Assembly (NCBI GenBank): GCA_020848905.1
Contig: JADLHG010000042.1
Span: 186,001-250,000, forward strand
Reading direction: 5' to 3'
DNA length: 64,000 nucleotides
DNA from: Deltaproteobacteria bacterium
Lineage (GTDB): Bacteria > Myxococcota_A > Polyangia > GCA-2747355 > JADLHG01
In this document: in pieces, positions 18,466-27,403 of the stretch
Position numbering within the stretch: position 1 is the stretch's first letter
How the letters are laid out: the number at the start of each line of letters is the position of its first letter
Notes under the pieces: model-generated
Databases searched by the model: none
What the model saw: the letters and a program-made list of their open reading frames with translations, nothing else
Told to the model about the DNA's origin: nothing
Made by a program: the position numbers and the translations under genes

Positions 18466-20358
18466 ATGAACGACTATGGGGCAGGGATGGAATCGGGAGC
18501 GAGGATGAGCGCAGCGGCGAGCGTACCCCCAGGTACCGAGATTGGTGGCCGCTTCCTCCTCGACGCCTACCTCGGGACCGGCGCTCTCGGTGAGCTCTAC
18601 CGCGCCACGGACCAGAAGACGCAGAAGGTAGTCGCCATCCGCCTTCTGGCGAGCGATCTCACCCGAAGCGAGGCGGTCCTCGAAGAGCTGCGGGAGCAGG
18701 TCAAGGCCGCCTCGACCCTGACGCACAAGAACGTGGTCAAGGTCTTCGGGATGGGCAAGGAGGGCTCGCTCCGCTACATCGCAATGGAACACGTGGATGG
18801 GCAGAGCCTTCGGGCGCTGCTCGACCGCAAGCGGCAGGGGGGCAAGACCTTCTCGCTGAAGGGGGCCTACAACGTCGTGGCGCACATCTGCAACGCGCTC
18901 GACTACGCCCACGCGACCATGATCCACGGGCTCGTCGGTCCCGGAACCGTGCTCATCAACCGGGCGGGGCGGGTGAAGGTCGCCGAGTTCGGCCTCGCCT
19001 GTGCCCTCGCCCCCGGCTCCGCCGCCGTGGCCCGCTTGACCGACGCCTACTGCATGGCGCCCGAGATGATCCACGACCCCTCGTCGGCGGGACCCGCGGC
19101 GGACATCTACTCTCTCGGGGCCATCCTCTACGAGCTCCTCACGAGCCACCCTCCCGGTGAGCCGCTCGAACCGATGCACGCCCTCGTGGCAGGGGTTCCC
19201 GCCCCCGCCGAGGACGTCGTCTGGCGCTGTCTTTCGCCGAACCCGGCTGACCGCTTCGCCGACGCGCAGCAGGTCAAGGCCGCCTTCTACGCTGCCGTGC
19301 AGGCCAGCGGGGATCTGGCAGACGCCGACTTCCCTGCCGCCCATTCGGAGGCCCACGTGTCGTCGCACAAATCCTCGGCTCCTCCGGCGCCGCAGCCGCC
19401 GGTCGCAGCTCCCCCCGTGCGCGCCCCGGCCCCGAGGGCCGCCGCTCCCGCACCGCAGGCCCCCCAGCCTCAGCCCCAACCGCGCATCGACCCCGAAGTC
19501 CGGCTCCAGCAGCTCCTGGCGGATCCTTGCGGCGACAACTCGGAGCGCTGGCTCGTCCATAAGAACCGCCTGGACTTCGGGCCGTTCAGCATGCTGGACC
19601 TCAAGCGGCAGCTCTATCGCGGAGACTTCTCGGGGGACGATCAGCTTCTCGATCAGGAGACCGGCCAGCGCGCCATCGCCCGCCAGCATCCGCTCCTGCA
19701 GGAATTCGTGGCCCTGGTGGAGCGGCTGCACCAGTCTCACCGCCACCAGAAGGCGGAGCTCGAGGATCGGCACAAGGCACGCAAGCACCGCACCGTGATC
19801 GTCGTGACGGTGCTCATCGTGCTGGCCATCCTGGGCGCGGGAGGCGCGGTGACCTTCTACGTGCTGCGCCGCCAGCCCGAGGTCCGCGAGAAGATCGTCT
19901 ACAAGGACAAGACCGGCGAGGCCGTCCCCAACCTGAAGGGGATCGAGGTCTCGTGGCAAGCCGAGCCCCCCGAGCAAGCCAAGGCGCGCAAGCTTCGCAA
20001 GCCGAAGAAGAAGAAGGCCGGCGGCGCGGCGGGCGACGACTCGACCAACCTGGGCGACGCGACGCAGGGGGGGGGCGACGAGCTGCTCTCGCAAAAGGTG
20101 GTGCAGCAGGTGATGCAGGCGAACCTCGCGCGCCTCACCCCGTGCGTGCTCCAGGAGGCGCGACGAGACGGCTCGTTGCGCCGCGTAGAGATCGACTTCG
20201 GCGTGAAAGGCACGGGCAAGGTGAGCTCGGTCAAGGTGAACGGTCAGAGCGCCAGTCCCTTCCAGGTTTGCGTGGCAGGGCGCATGAAGGCGATCCAGTT
20301 TCCCACCTTCGACGGGCAGCTCACCCGAGCTAGCTTCTCGATGAACCTGAAGTACTAA
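18466..20358 (+). CDS. membrane pseudokinase with GYF-like and AgmX-like domains
   Basis: A 630-aa protein. Residues 25-285 have a protein-kinase fold with an intact glycine loop (GTGALGELY), but every catalytic residue is gone: VAIK is VAI-R59, HRD is H-G-L156, the loop Lys and Asn are Gly and T161, and DFG is E174-F-G. All were confirmed in the codons. After a Pro/Ala linker comes a short GYF_2-like segment (W-L-V-H-K-N...G-P-F-S, about 363-405), a coiled basic stretch, one membrane helix near 443-463, and an AgmX/PglI-like C-terminal domain (about 545-630) with the paired Cys. The topology puts the dead kinase in the cytoplasm and the AgmX-like domain in the periplasm. Likely a sensor or scaffold, not an enzyme. 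Confidence 0.85.
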   Translation: MNDYGAGMESGARMSAAASVPPGTEIGGRFLLDAYLGTGALGELYRATDQKTQKVVAIRLLASDLTRSEAVLEELREQVKAASTLTHKNVVKVFGMGKEGSLRYIAMEHVDGQSLRALLDRKRQGGKTFSLKGAYNVVAHICNALDYAHATMIHGLVGPGTVLINRAGRVKVAEFGLACALAPGSAAVARLTDAYCMAPEMIHDPSSAGPAADIYSLGAILYELLTSHPPGEPLEPMHALVAGVPAPAEDVVWRCLSPNPADRFADAQQVKAAFYAAVQASGDLADADFPAAHSEAHVSSHKSSAPPAPQPPVAAPPVRAPAPRAAAPAPQAPQPQPQPRIDPEVRLQQLLADPCGDNSERWLVHKNRLDFGPFSMLDLKRQLYRGDFSGDDQLLDQETGQRAIARQHPLLQEFVALVERLHQSHRHQKAELEDRHKARKHRTVIVVTVLIVLAILGAGGAVTFYVLRRQPEVREKIVYKDKTGEAVPNLKGIEVSWQAEPPEQAKARKLRKPKKKKAGGAAGDDSTNLGDATQGGGDELLSQKVVQQVMQANLARLTPCVLQEARRDGSLRRVEIDFGVKGTGKVSSVKVNGQSASPFQVCVAGRMKAIQFPTFDGQLTRASFSMNLKY

Positions 20359-20383
20359 CCCGTCGAGCTCATCCCAATTGAAC

Positions 20384-22054
20384 ATGATCCGCAGGCGTAG
20401 ACGGGCCGGCCTTGGCGCCACGGTCCTCCTCGGCCTGCTCCTTGGAGCCCTCGCGCTGGCGCTTGCCGTCAGCGACCTGATCCTCGTTCCCGACCTACCC
20501 GGGACGGGCCCGCTGCCGCTCACCCTGCGAACCTCCGCCCTGTCCAGGCCGGACGGCGCCTCGACCGCCGCGTCCCCCTCAGGTCCGCACCGCATCACCA
20601 TCCCTCGCGGCGACCGCCCGGATCCGCGCCTTCTACCCGCGGTGCGAGCGGCCGAAGCGGGTCGTCGTCCGCTTCGCCCGGAGGTCGCCGTCGGCTGGGG
20701 CGCCGCCTTCGCGCTCGTGTTCTGGCTCTTCAGCGCCTATCTGCGGATCCTCGGCGGGGCCGCGGCCCTGCTGCGGACGCAGGTGATCCTGGGGCTGGCG
20801 CTCGTGCTCCTCCTGCTCGCCGCAAAGGCCCTGCTGCTCGGCACCGCGGCGGCGCCCTACTGGATCCCCCTCGGCGCGCTCACGCTGGCGGCGGGCGTTC
20901 GCCTCGGGCGGCGCGTGGCCGGCGCCACGGCGGTGGCCGGCGCCACAGCGGTCGGGCTGCTCCTCCCTTCCGATCCGATGCTCACCCTCGTGCTGCTGGC
21001 CCAGGGGATCGGCTCTGCGGCGCTCGCGCGCCGCGCAGCACGGCCCGCGCGCTTCCTGGCCTCGGCCCTCGTCGGCGGGGTCGCTGCCGTCACCGCGCAC
21101 CTGGCCTTCGGGATCCTGCTGCACGGCCTCGATCCGGGGCAGGCCCTGGACCCGAGTCTCCTGCGATCCGCCACCGCCCTCTCCCGGGCCGAGGGGTGGT
21201 CGGCCCTGGGAGGCGGCCTGCTGGGCGGCGTCGCGGCCCTCGCGCTCTCGCCGCTGCTCGGACGCCTGCTCGGGCAGCTCTCCAAGACGCGCCTGCTCGC
21301 GCTGGCGGATTTCGAGCATCCGCTCCTCCAGCAGCTGGCCACCGACGCCCCGGGCACCTGGGCGCACAGCCTGGCCCTCGCCAACCTGGCCGAGATCGCG
21401 GCGCAGTCCGTGGGGGCCAATGGGCTCCTCGTGCGCGTCGGGGCGTACTTCCACGACGTGGGCAAGGCGCTGCACCCGGCCTATTTTGTGGAAAACCAGG
21501 CGGGAGAGAACCCCCACGACGCCCTGGCCCCGGAGGTCTCGGCCGACGCCATCATCTCGCACGTCACCGACGGGGTGCGGCTCGCGCAGCGCTCCGGCCT
21601 CCCTCCGGCCGTGACCGAGTTCATCTACACGCATCATGCGCAGGAGCTCGTGCAGTACTTCTGGCAGAAGGCGCTCAAGAGCACCGGCTCCGGCTCGCCG
21701 CGCGAAGAGGACTTCCGCTACCCCGGCGTCCCGCCGAGCACCCGCGAGACGGGGATCCTCGCCATCTGCGACGCCGCGGAGGCCGCTTCGCGTACCCTGG
21801 CCGACCCGAGCGGTGAACGCGTCGAGCAGCTCGTGCGGCAGATCCTGTTCACCAAGCTGGCCGCGGGGACCCTCGACGAGTGCGGGCTCACCGTGGAGGA
21901 CCTTCGCACCGTCGCCGCCGCGATCACGGAGGCGCTACGCGGATCCCTCCACGGGCGGATCAAGTACCCGTGGCAGCGAGGGGCCACGGGGGAACATCGG
22001 ACGGGATCTACTTCGGAACGAAGCCTGCCCCCTCGGTCACCGCGCGGACCTTGA
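20384..22054 (+). CDS. 7TM-HD phosphohydrolase, PgpH-like
   Basis: A 556-aa protein from ATG 20384 (a TTG two codons upstream was rejected). An N-terminal helix, a short extracytoplasmic segment (far smaller than in the paralog at 11705), then about seven membrane helices to about 305 and a canonical 7TMR-HD phosphohydrolase domain: AHSLALANL, FHDVGK, the YFVENQ..ENPHD segment, SHVTDGV, THHAQ, FRYPGVPPS and the terminal ICDAAEA with its metal Asp. The C-terminal LHGRIKYPW block also matches the family. Biochemically known PgpH proteins cleave cyclic di-AMP. Since cdaA lies 9 kb away, this is the best candidate hydrolase of the system. Starts 25 nt after the pseudokinase gene and overlaps the 3' end of the opposing small gene by 47 nt. 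Confidence 0.9.
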   Translation: MIRRRRRAGLGATVLLGLLLGALALALAVSDLILVPDLPGTGPLPLTLRTSALSRPDGASTAASPSGPHRITIPRGDRPDPRLLPAVRAAEAGRRPLRPEVAVGWGAAFALVFWLFSAYLRILGGAAALLRTQVILGLALVLLLLAAKALLLGTAAAPYWIPLGALTLAAGVRLGRRVAGATAVAGATAVGLLLPSDPMLTLVLLAQGIGSAALARRAARPARFLASALVGGVAAVTAHLAFGILLHGLDPGQALDPSLLRSATALSRAEGWSALGGGLLGGVAALALSPLLGRLLGQLSKTRLLALADFEHPLLQQLATDAPGTWAHSLALANLAEIAAQSVGANGLLVRVGAYFHDVGKALHPAYFVENQAGENPHDALAPEVSADAIISHVTDGVRLAQRSGLPPAVTEFIYTHHAQELVQYFWQKALKSTGSGSPREEDFRYPGVPPSTRETGILAICDAAEAASRTLADPSGERVEQLVRQILFTKLAAGTLDECGLTVEDLRTVAAAITEALRGSLHGRIKYPWQRGATGEHRTGSTSERSLPPRSPRGP

Positions 22055-22283
22055 GCCCGAGGACCGCCGTCGGATCCACGAAGTAGAGCTCCCCTCGGGC
22101 GTTGCGCACCTGCAGGGAGCCGCTCGAGAGGTCCACCTCGCGAACCCGGTCGACGGTCAGGAGCGCTCCTTGCCCCGCGATGAAAACCGTCGCCTCCTGC
22201 CGCTCCTCGAAGGTGAACTGCGCTCCCTTGCCTGCGGCGCCGCTGGCTCGGCCGAACAGCTCGAGCAATGCATCCTTCGTCAT
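22008..22283 (-). CDS. small hypothetical protein, antisense overlap with HD gene
   Basis: A 91-aa protein (MTKDALLELFGRASGAAGKG...), probably a small beta-rich cytosolic domain: a helical start, then alternating strands (TVFIAGQGALLTVDRVREV, SLQVRNARGELYFVDP). GGGAG stands 7-8 nt before the ATG and a good promoter (TTGAAC-17-TAGGTT) lies 40 nt further up, so I consider it real. Its last 47 nt run antisense to the end of the PgpH-like gene. Family not recognised. Confidence 0.7.
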   Translation of the reverse strand: MTKDALLELFGRASGAAGKGAQFTFEERQEATVFIAGQGALLTVDRVREVDLSSGSLQVRNARGELYFVDPTAVLGLKVRAVTEGAGFVPK

Positions 22284-22321
22284 CGTGATCTCCCGTCCGT
22301 TGAGGTGGCTTGCTGGTCGCT

Positions 22322-22350
22322 AACCTAACGGAGACCGCGCACGCGTTCAA
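22322..22350 (-). promoter_or_regulatory. sigma70-type promoter for the 91-aa protein gene
   Basis: TTGAAC, 17 nt, TAGGTT on the minus strand; leader of about 32 nt before ATG 22283. Confidence 0.5.
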
Positions 22351-22518
22351 CGTCGGTGGCGGCCTCCGCCGATGAGAAAGCGACGGGCACCCATTTCGCC
22401 CCCTTCCCGGGTCTCGCCCGCGGCCGACACTTCCGACCGGGCAGCCAGGGTCTCTTCGGCGCGTACCACGAGGAGGCGTCGTGGCAGAGGAAGTGGTACG
22501 TTTGCCGAGGAACCCGTG

Positions 22519-24975
22519 ATGACTCTCGCCCCCCTCCGCGCAGGCCTCCTCGGGCTGCTCCTACCGCTCGCAGGCTTTGACTGGGCCGGCAAGGTCCAGA
22601 CCGACATCCAGGACCTCCGGAGTCCCAACGCCACCCTTCGCCGCCAGGCCGTGGAGCGCCTCGCGGCGTACAGCGGGAACGAGGTGAAGCGACACCTTCT
22701 GACCGCCCTTCGGGACACCGAGCCGGGGATCCAGAAGCTGGCCGCCCGCGCAGTAGCCGACCGCGGCTACCGGGAGGCGGTCCCCGAGCTCAGGCGCTGG
22801 CTCTCCCACTGGGACGAGGAGGTCCGCGCCGCTGCGGCCGACGCCCTCGGGCGGCTCGGAGGGAACGAGTCGCGCCAGCACCTGGTGCGAACGCTGCGCG
22901 ATCCCGAGCCGGTGGTGCGGCAGAAGGTAGTCGAGGCGCTCGGCCGCGCGCCCGGGCCCGACCTGATCATCCCTCTCCTCGCCCGTCTCCAGGACGCGAA
23001 CTCCGGAGTTCGCCGCGCTGCCGTGGAGGTCTTGTGCCGCCTCCGGGAGGGACGCGTGGTGGTCCCCGTTCTAGGGCGCCTGACGGATCCCGCGCGGGAG
23101 GTTCGGCTGGTGGCGGTCCAGGGCCTGGGACAGCTCGGTGACCCCCGCGCGGCCCCCGCGCTCGCCCGCGCGCTCAAGGACGGCTCGCCGGAGATCGTGG
23201 AGGCCGCGCTCCAGGCCCTCGGCAAGCTGCGGGCCGAAGGAGCGGCAGAGCCACTCATCGATCTCTTCCTGAACGGACCGCTTCGACACCGCGAGAAGGC
23301 CGCGCTCGCCCTCGGGACGCTCGGCACGAATCCGGCCATCCGCGTGCTCGTGGCCGCGCTCGACGTGCCTGCCACTCGGGCCGCCGCGCGCCGTGCGCTC
23401 GTCGCCGCGGGCCCCCGCGCGGGGACCCAGGTAGCGGCGCTGCTGCTGGATCCGCGCACCTCGCGCGCCACCGCGCAGGAGGCCGTGGAGATCTCCCGGG
23501 AGGCACGGCTCGTGGCCTGCGTGCCCGCCCTGCTGCAGGCGCTCCGGAACCACAAGCTGCCACGCATCCCCCTGGTGGAGGCCCTGGGGCAGATCCGGGA
23601 TGTTCGGGCCCAACGACCGCTCCTCGATCTTCTGGAGGACGCGAGCGCGGAGGTCCGCTGGGCCGCCCTCATCGCCCTGGATCCGATCCTGGACGAACGT
23701 GCGGCCGAGGCGCTCCTGCCGGTGCTGCACGACGCGACGGAGGCCGCCCGGTTGCGGGCCACCGAGCTGCTCGGACGCCTCGGATCGCGCATCGCCACCC
23801 TCCCCCTCCTGCGACTGGTGCGCGGACGCGACCGGACGCTGGCGCGCGCAGCGGCGGTGGCCGTGGCGCAGCTCGGAGATCCGCGGGCGCTGGAGCCGCT
23901 CGTCGGGCTCCTCTCCCACTCCGACCGGCAGCTCCGCCGTATTGGCGTGCACGGCCTCGCCCGCCTGCGCGACCCCCGAGCCGTGCCGGCGCTCGTGCGC
24001 CTGTATGCCGAGCACGAGGATCCCGCCGTGCGGGCCGTCGCGCTTCAGGGGCTCGGAGGCACCTTGCGCGGCACGTCCGAACCGCGCGCCCTGGCGCTCC
24101 TGGGCGCGGTCCTGGCCCGGCGGGATCGCACGACCGGGCTGGCCGCCCTCGACGCGCTCGCGGCCATGCGTGATCCCGGCATCTCGGCGCTGCTCCTCGA
24201 GCGCTTCGCCGGCCTGGATCGCGCGCTGCGTCGCCCCGCCGCGGAAGCCCTCGGCAATCAGGCCCCGCAGCCCGCCACCCTCACCCTCCTGCGAGGCCTC
24301 CTGTCCGACAGCGATGCCTCCACGGCCGCAGCGGCGGCCTGGGCTCTCGGAAAGCTCGGCGACCGCGCCGCCGAGGAGCGGCTCGCCCAGGCGGCTCAGC
24401 ACCCTCGCTGGCCCCTGCGCGTCAACGCCACCGCCGCCCTCGCCCGTCTCGGCACGAGCACAGCCCTCGCCCGCCTTCGCGTGGCGCTGCAAGATGCGGA
24501 TCCCTACGTGCGGGCGAACGCGGTCGCGGGACTCGCCCGGCAACGCAGCGAGGGTCTCGTGCCCGTCCTGGCCGAACGCCTGCACGGTGACCGCAGCCCT
24601 TGGGTCCGCATCAACGCTCTGCGCGCTCTGTCCCTCTGGCAGCCGCGCAAGGTGACGCTCCCGGAAGGGAAGACCTTCAGCTCGGTCAAGGACCTCACCC
24701 AGACCGTCTCCGAGGGAGATCCCGATCCCCGCGTTCGAGGTCTGGCCGAGGAGCTCCTGCTTCGACCGCCGGTCAGCCAGCGCGAGACCTGGATCGGTCT
24801 CTATCTTCTGGACCGTGAGCAGCAACCTCTCCGCAACACCTGGTTTGCACTCGTCACGCCGGGCGGCCTGGTGAAGGCCGCGCAGAGCGACGGCCGGGCT
24901 GAGGCCTGGGAAGAGAACCTGTCCCCCGGGCGGTGCTTCGTGGAGCTCGCGCCGACAGAGGAATCGCGCCCCTGA
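22519..24975 (+). CDS. secreted HEAT-repeat protein
   Basis: 818 aa from ATG 22519 (GAGG 9 nt upstream). An upstream start at 22372 would add 49 Arg/Ser-rich residues and was rejected. Residues 1-18 look like a signal peptide (MTLAPLRAGLLGLLLPLAG). The rest to about 765 is a long array of 30-32-residue helical HEAT/PBS-lyase-type repeats with the recurring pattern A-L-x-x-L-G-x-x-x-A...P-L (for example VQGLGQLGDPRAAPALARAL), about 20 or more units. The last 60 residues form a different, beta-like module (WIGLYLLDREQQPL). The array is a binding solenoid; with the signal peptide it probably acts in the periplasm. No Cys pairs or catalytic motif seen. Confidence 0.8.
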   Translation: MTLAPLRAGLLGLLLPLAGFDWAGKVQTDIQDLRSPNATLRRQAVERLAAYSGNEVKRHLLTALRDTEPGIQKLAARAVADRGYREAVPELRRWLSHWDEEVRAAAADALGRLGGNESRQHLVRTLRDPEPVVRQKVVEALGRAPGPDLIIPLLARLQDANSGVRRAAVEVLCRLREGRVVVPVLGRLTDPAREVRLVAVQGLGQLGDPRAAPALARALKDGSPEIVEAALQALGKLRAEGAAEPLIDLFLNGPLRHREKAALALGTLGTNPAIRVLVAALDVPATRAAARRALVAAGPRAGTQVAALLLDPRTSRATAQEAVEISREARLVACVPALLQALRNHKLPRIPLVEALGQIRDVRAQRPLLDLLEDASAEVRWAALIALDPILDERAAEALLPVLHDATEAARLRATELLGRLGSRIATLPLLRLVRGRDRTLARAAAVAVAQLGDPRALEPLVGLLSHSDRQLRRIGVHGLARLRDPRAVPALVRLYAEHEDPAVRAVALQGLGGTLRGTSEPRALALLGAVLARRDRTTGLAALDALAAMRDPGISALLLERFAGLDRALRRPAAEALGNQAPQPATLTLLRGLLSDSDASTAAAAAWALGKLGDRAAEERLAQAAQHPRWPLRVNATAALARLGTSTALARLRVALQDADPYVRANAVAGLARQRSEGLVPVLAERLHGDRSPWVRINALRALSLWQPRKVTLPEGKTFSSVKDLTQTVSEGDPDPRVRGLAEELLLRPPVSQRETWIGLYLLDREQQPLRNTWFALVTPGGLVKAAQSDGRAEAWEENLSPGRCFVELAPTEESRP

Positions 24976-25066
24976 GTGCCGAGGGTGCAACCGAGTTGGC
25001 ACAACCTCCCCAGGATCCTGCGCCTCGCCGCGGCACGGTCGACAGAAACCTGACGACGAAACTCTT

Positions 25067-25090
25067 TGAACAATCGCGGCGTTTTCCGTC
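25067..25090 (+). promoter_or_regulatory. possible ECF-type promoter
   Basis: T-GAAC (25067-25071) and CGTC (25087-25090) are separated by 15 nt, resembling the AAC / CGTC pairs recognised by ECF sigma factors. It would allow autoregulation of the downstream sigma gene with a leader of about 140 nt. Short motifs; chance occurrence is possible. Confidence 0.25.
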
Positions 25091-25208
25091 GTGTAGGTGC
25101 AAGGCCGAGTTCCGCCCCCTGACAAACGTGTCGTAGCCCCCGGCGCCGGGCGGCCCCCCGGGCGGCGCGCCGCAAGCCACCGCGCGGGATTGGCCGCTTC
25201 TTGCGTTC

Positions 25209-25224
25209 TGGCACGCGCCTTGTA
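25209..25224 (+). promoter_or_regulatory. sigma54-like promoter before the ECF sigma gene
   Basis: TGGCACGCGCCTTGTA matches the sigma54 consensus TGGCAC-N5-TTGC except that the -12 element is GT, not GC. The start would fall about 3 nt before ATG 25238, giving an almost leaderless mRNA. The -12 mismatch is at a near-invariant base, so this is tentative. The rest of the 262-nt gap shows no gene. Confidence 0.3.
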
Positions 25225-25237
25225 GTGCACTTGGGGG

Positions 25238-25813
25238 ATGCCGCAGTCGAAGCCTCGGGACACCTTTCAGCAAGTCGCTCTGGGCCACAAGGGCGAGCTC
25301 TACGCGACCGCGTTGCGCTACGCCCGGAACCACGGGGATGCCGAGGATCTCGTGCAGGAGACGCTCCTCCGCGCCTTCTCCGCCTGGGACCGTTTTCGCG
25401 AGGGCAGCAACTGCCGCGCCTGGCTCTTTCGCATCCTGACCAACAGCTTCATCAACGAGTACCGCCGCGTGGTGAAAGAACGACGCCTCGCGGGGCGCCG
25501 CGACGAGGAGGCCGTGTACTGCCCCGTGCGGAGAGCGGCCGCGCGCGACCCCGAGGGGACGCTGCTCGCGCGCACCTTGGGCGACGAGGTCCTGGAAGCG
25601 CTCGAGTCGCTCCCCGAGGAGTTCCGACGGGTGGTGCTCCTCGCGGACGTGGATGGGCTGAGCTACCGCGATGTCGCGGATCGCCTCGGCTGCCCGCTGG
25701 GCACCGTGATGTCGCGACTCCACCGAGGGCGACGCCTCCTCGAGGCGACGCTTGGGGACTACGCCCGCTCCGAGGGGATCCTGCGGGCGGACGAGATCCC
25801 GGTCGCGGCGTAA
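25238..25813 (+). CDS. ECF-family RNA polymerase sigma factor
   Basis: A 191-aa protein with region 2 (about residues 12-85, including DAEDLVQETLLRAFSAWDRF and the WLFRILTNSFINEYRR block) and region 4 (about 115-170, LPEEFRRVVLLADVDGLSYRDVADRLGCPLGTVMSRLHRGRRLL). There is no sigma 1.1 or region 3, as expected for extracytoplasmic-function factors. A 20-residue tail follows. No anti-sigma gene is adjacent: upstream is the HEAT-repeat gene and downstream is the convergent nnr gene, so control may be transcriptional or through a distant partner. Confidence 0.93.
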   Translation: MPQSKPRDTFQQVALGHKGELYATALRYARNHGDAEDLVQETLLRAFSAWDRFREGSNCRAWLFRILTNSFINEYRRVVKERRLAGRRDEEAVYCPVRRAAARDPEGTLLARTLGDEVLEALESLPEEFRRVVLLADVDGLSYRDVADRLGCPLGTVMSRLHRGRRLLEATLGDYARSEGILRADEIPVAA

Positions 25814-25819
25814 GCGTCT

Positions 25820-25842
25820 GCCGCGCCCTGAGCCCCCGCGGC
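25820..25842. terminator. hairpin between convergent sigma and nnr genes
   Basis: GCCGCG and CGCGGC (six pairs, 11-nt loop) lie between the sigma-factor stop and the nnr stop. No T-run; a weak bidirectional terminator candidate. Confidence 0.3.
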
Positions 25843-25847
25843 GCGCC

Positions 25848-27398
25848 CTAGGCCTCGAGGTCCTTGAGCACCCGCCCCACCTCCACGAGCAGGTCCCCGG
25901 CCAGCATCCCGCGCCCGCCGAGCCGAGCTGCCGCGCGGTCGCCCGCGAGGCCGTGCACGTAGACCCCCACGAGGAGCGCATCCAGGGGGTCGTTCTTCTG
26001 CGCCACGAGCCCTCCGACGAGGCCGGTCAGCACGTCGCCCGTCCCCGCGCTTCCAAGGCCCGCGTTCCCGGTCGGGTTGATGAACGCGCGCCCGTCGGGG
26101 CTCGCGACGATGGTACGCGCCCCCTTCAGCGCGAGGTAGACGCCGTGCTGCTGCGCGAACGCCGTTGCCACCCCGAGACGGTCCGCCTGGATCCGATCCA
26201 CGCTCGAGCCGGTGAGCGTGGCCATCTCGCCCGGGTGCGGGGTGAGGAGCACGGGAACCCGCGCCTCGGCGAGCACCGGGAGCTGAGGGGCCAGCTCGTT
26301 CAACCCGTCCGCGTCGATGACCAGCGGCACGGGGCTCTCGCGGACGAGCCGCGCGATCAGCCGCGCCATCCCCTCCCCGCGCGGAATCCCCGGCCCCAGC
26401 GCCACCGCCGCCTTGCCCGCGACCTGGGCCAAAAGGTGCGCGAACACATCGTCGCTGTCGCTCGGCTCGGCTCCCTCGGGGAGGAGCGGCGTCAGCATGA
26501 GCTCGCGGGTCTTGCACTCGAGGGCCGCGAGAGCGGGAGCCGGGGCGGCGATGGTACAGAGACCCGCCCCCGACCGAAGGACCGCTTCCCCGCAGAGCAA
26601 CGCGGCGCCCGTTTTTCCCGGCGACCCGGCCACGACCAGGAGGTGCCCGTGCGTCCCCTTGTGCCCCCACGCCGGCCGCGCGGCGAGGCGCGGCGCCACC
26701 CCGGCCTCCTCGAGCAGCTCCGCGGCGAAGGTCGCCCGCTCCTCGAGCTGCCGCGGGATACCGATGTCCACCACCTGCAGGCGCCCCACGCGCTCGCAAC
26801 CCGGGTGACTCACCAGGGCCACCTTCGGGTACCCGAAGGTCACCGTGTGATCGGCCGCGAAGGCCACCCCGAGGACCGCGCCGGTGTCCGCATCCAGGCC
26901 GCTCGGGATGTCCACCGCGACCCGCAGGGCCCGGCAGCGGTTCGCGCGCTCGATCGTGCGCCGCGCCGGGTCGCGCACCTCGCTGCGCAGCCCCGTGCCG
27001 AGGAGCGCGTCCACGATCACCGTGGCGGAGGCGAAGATCGTCTCCTCCGCGTCGAGCTCCTCCGGCGCCGCGATGGTGCGCAGGTCCGCACCCAGGCGCT
27101 CGAGGATCTGCAGGTTGACGCGCGCGTCGGGGGTGAGCCCGTCGGCGCTGCCCACGAGGTAGGTCGTGACCTGCGCCCCGGCGCTCGCCAGGTGCCGCGC
27201 CGCGACGAACCCATCTCCCCCGTTGTTCCCCGCCCCGCACAGCACGACCACGCGCTGGCCCGAGGCCCCACGTTCCCGCCGGATGAGGTCCGCCACACCG
27301 CGCCCGGCGCACTCCATCAAGACCAGCGACGGGACGCCGTACTCCTCGATGGTTCGCCGGTCCAGCTCCCGCATCTGCGCCGCCGTGCAGACCCGCAT
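25848..27398 (-). CDS. nnr: bifunctional NAD(P)H-hydrate epimerase / ADP-dependent dehydratase
   Basis: A 516-aa two-domain repair enzyme. The N-terminal half is the epimerase (YjeF_N), with GNNGGDGF at about 57-64 and VDIPSGLDADTG near 165. The C-terminal half is the dehydratase (carbohydrate kinase-like), with KGTHGHLLVVAGS, TPHPGEM and the nucleotide-site AGTGDVLTG near 466. Together they restore NAD(P)H from its hydrated forms. ATG 27398 is preceded by a strong GGAGGGG inside the end of acpS and lies 5 nt after its stop, so the two are cotranscribed. Last gene of the run from tilS. Confidence 0.95.
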   Translation of the reverse strand: MRVCTAAQMRELDRRTIEEYGVPSLVLMECAGRGVADLIRRERGASGQRVVVLCGAGNNGGDGFVAARHLASAGAQVTTYLVGSADGLTPDARVNLQILERLGADLRTIAAPEELDAEETIFASATVIVDALLGTGLRSEVRDPARRTIERANRCRALRVAVDIPSGLDADTGAVLGVAFAADHTVTFGYPKVALVSHPGCERVGRLQVVDIGIPRQLEERATFAAELLEEAGVAPRLAARPAWGHKGTHGHLLVVAGSPGKTGAALLCGEAVLRSGAGLCTIAAPAPALAALECKTRELMLTPLLPEGAEPSDSDDVFAHLLAQVAGKAAVALGPGIPRGEGMARLIARLVRESPVPLVIDADGLNELAPQLPVLAEARVPVLLTPHPGEMATLTGSSVDRIQADRLGVATAFAQQHGVYLALKGARTIVASPDGRAFINPTGNAGLGSAGTGDVLTGLVGGLVAQKNDPLDALLVGVYVHGLAGDRAAARLGGRGMLAGDLLVEVGRVLKDLEA

Positions 27399-27403
27399 GC
27401 GCC

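Noticed and set aside
25004-25018. TTGGCACAACCTCCCC as a second sigma54 site
   Set aside because: The -24 box fits, but there is no GC at the -12 position.
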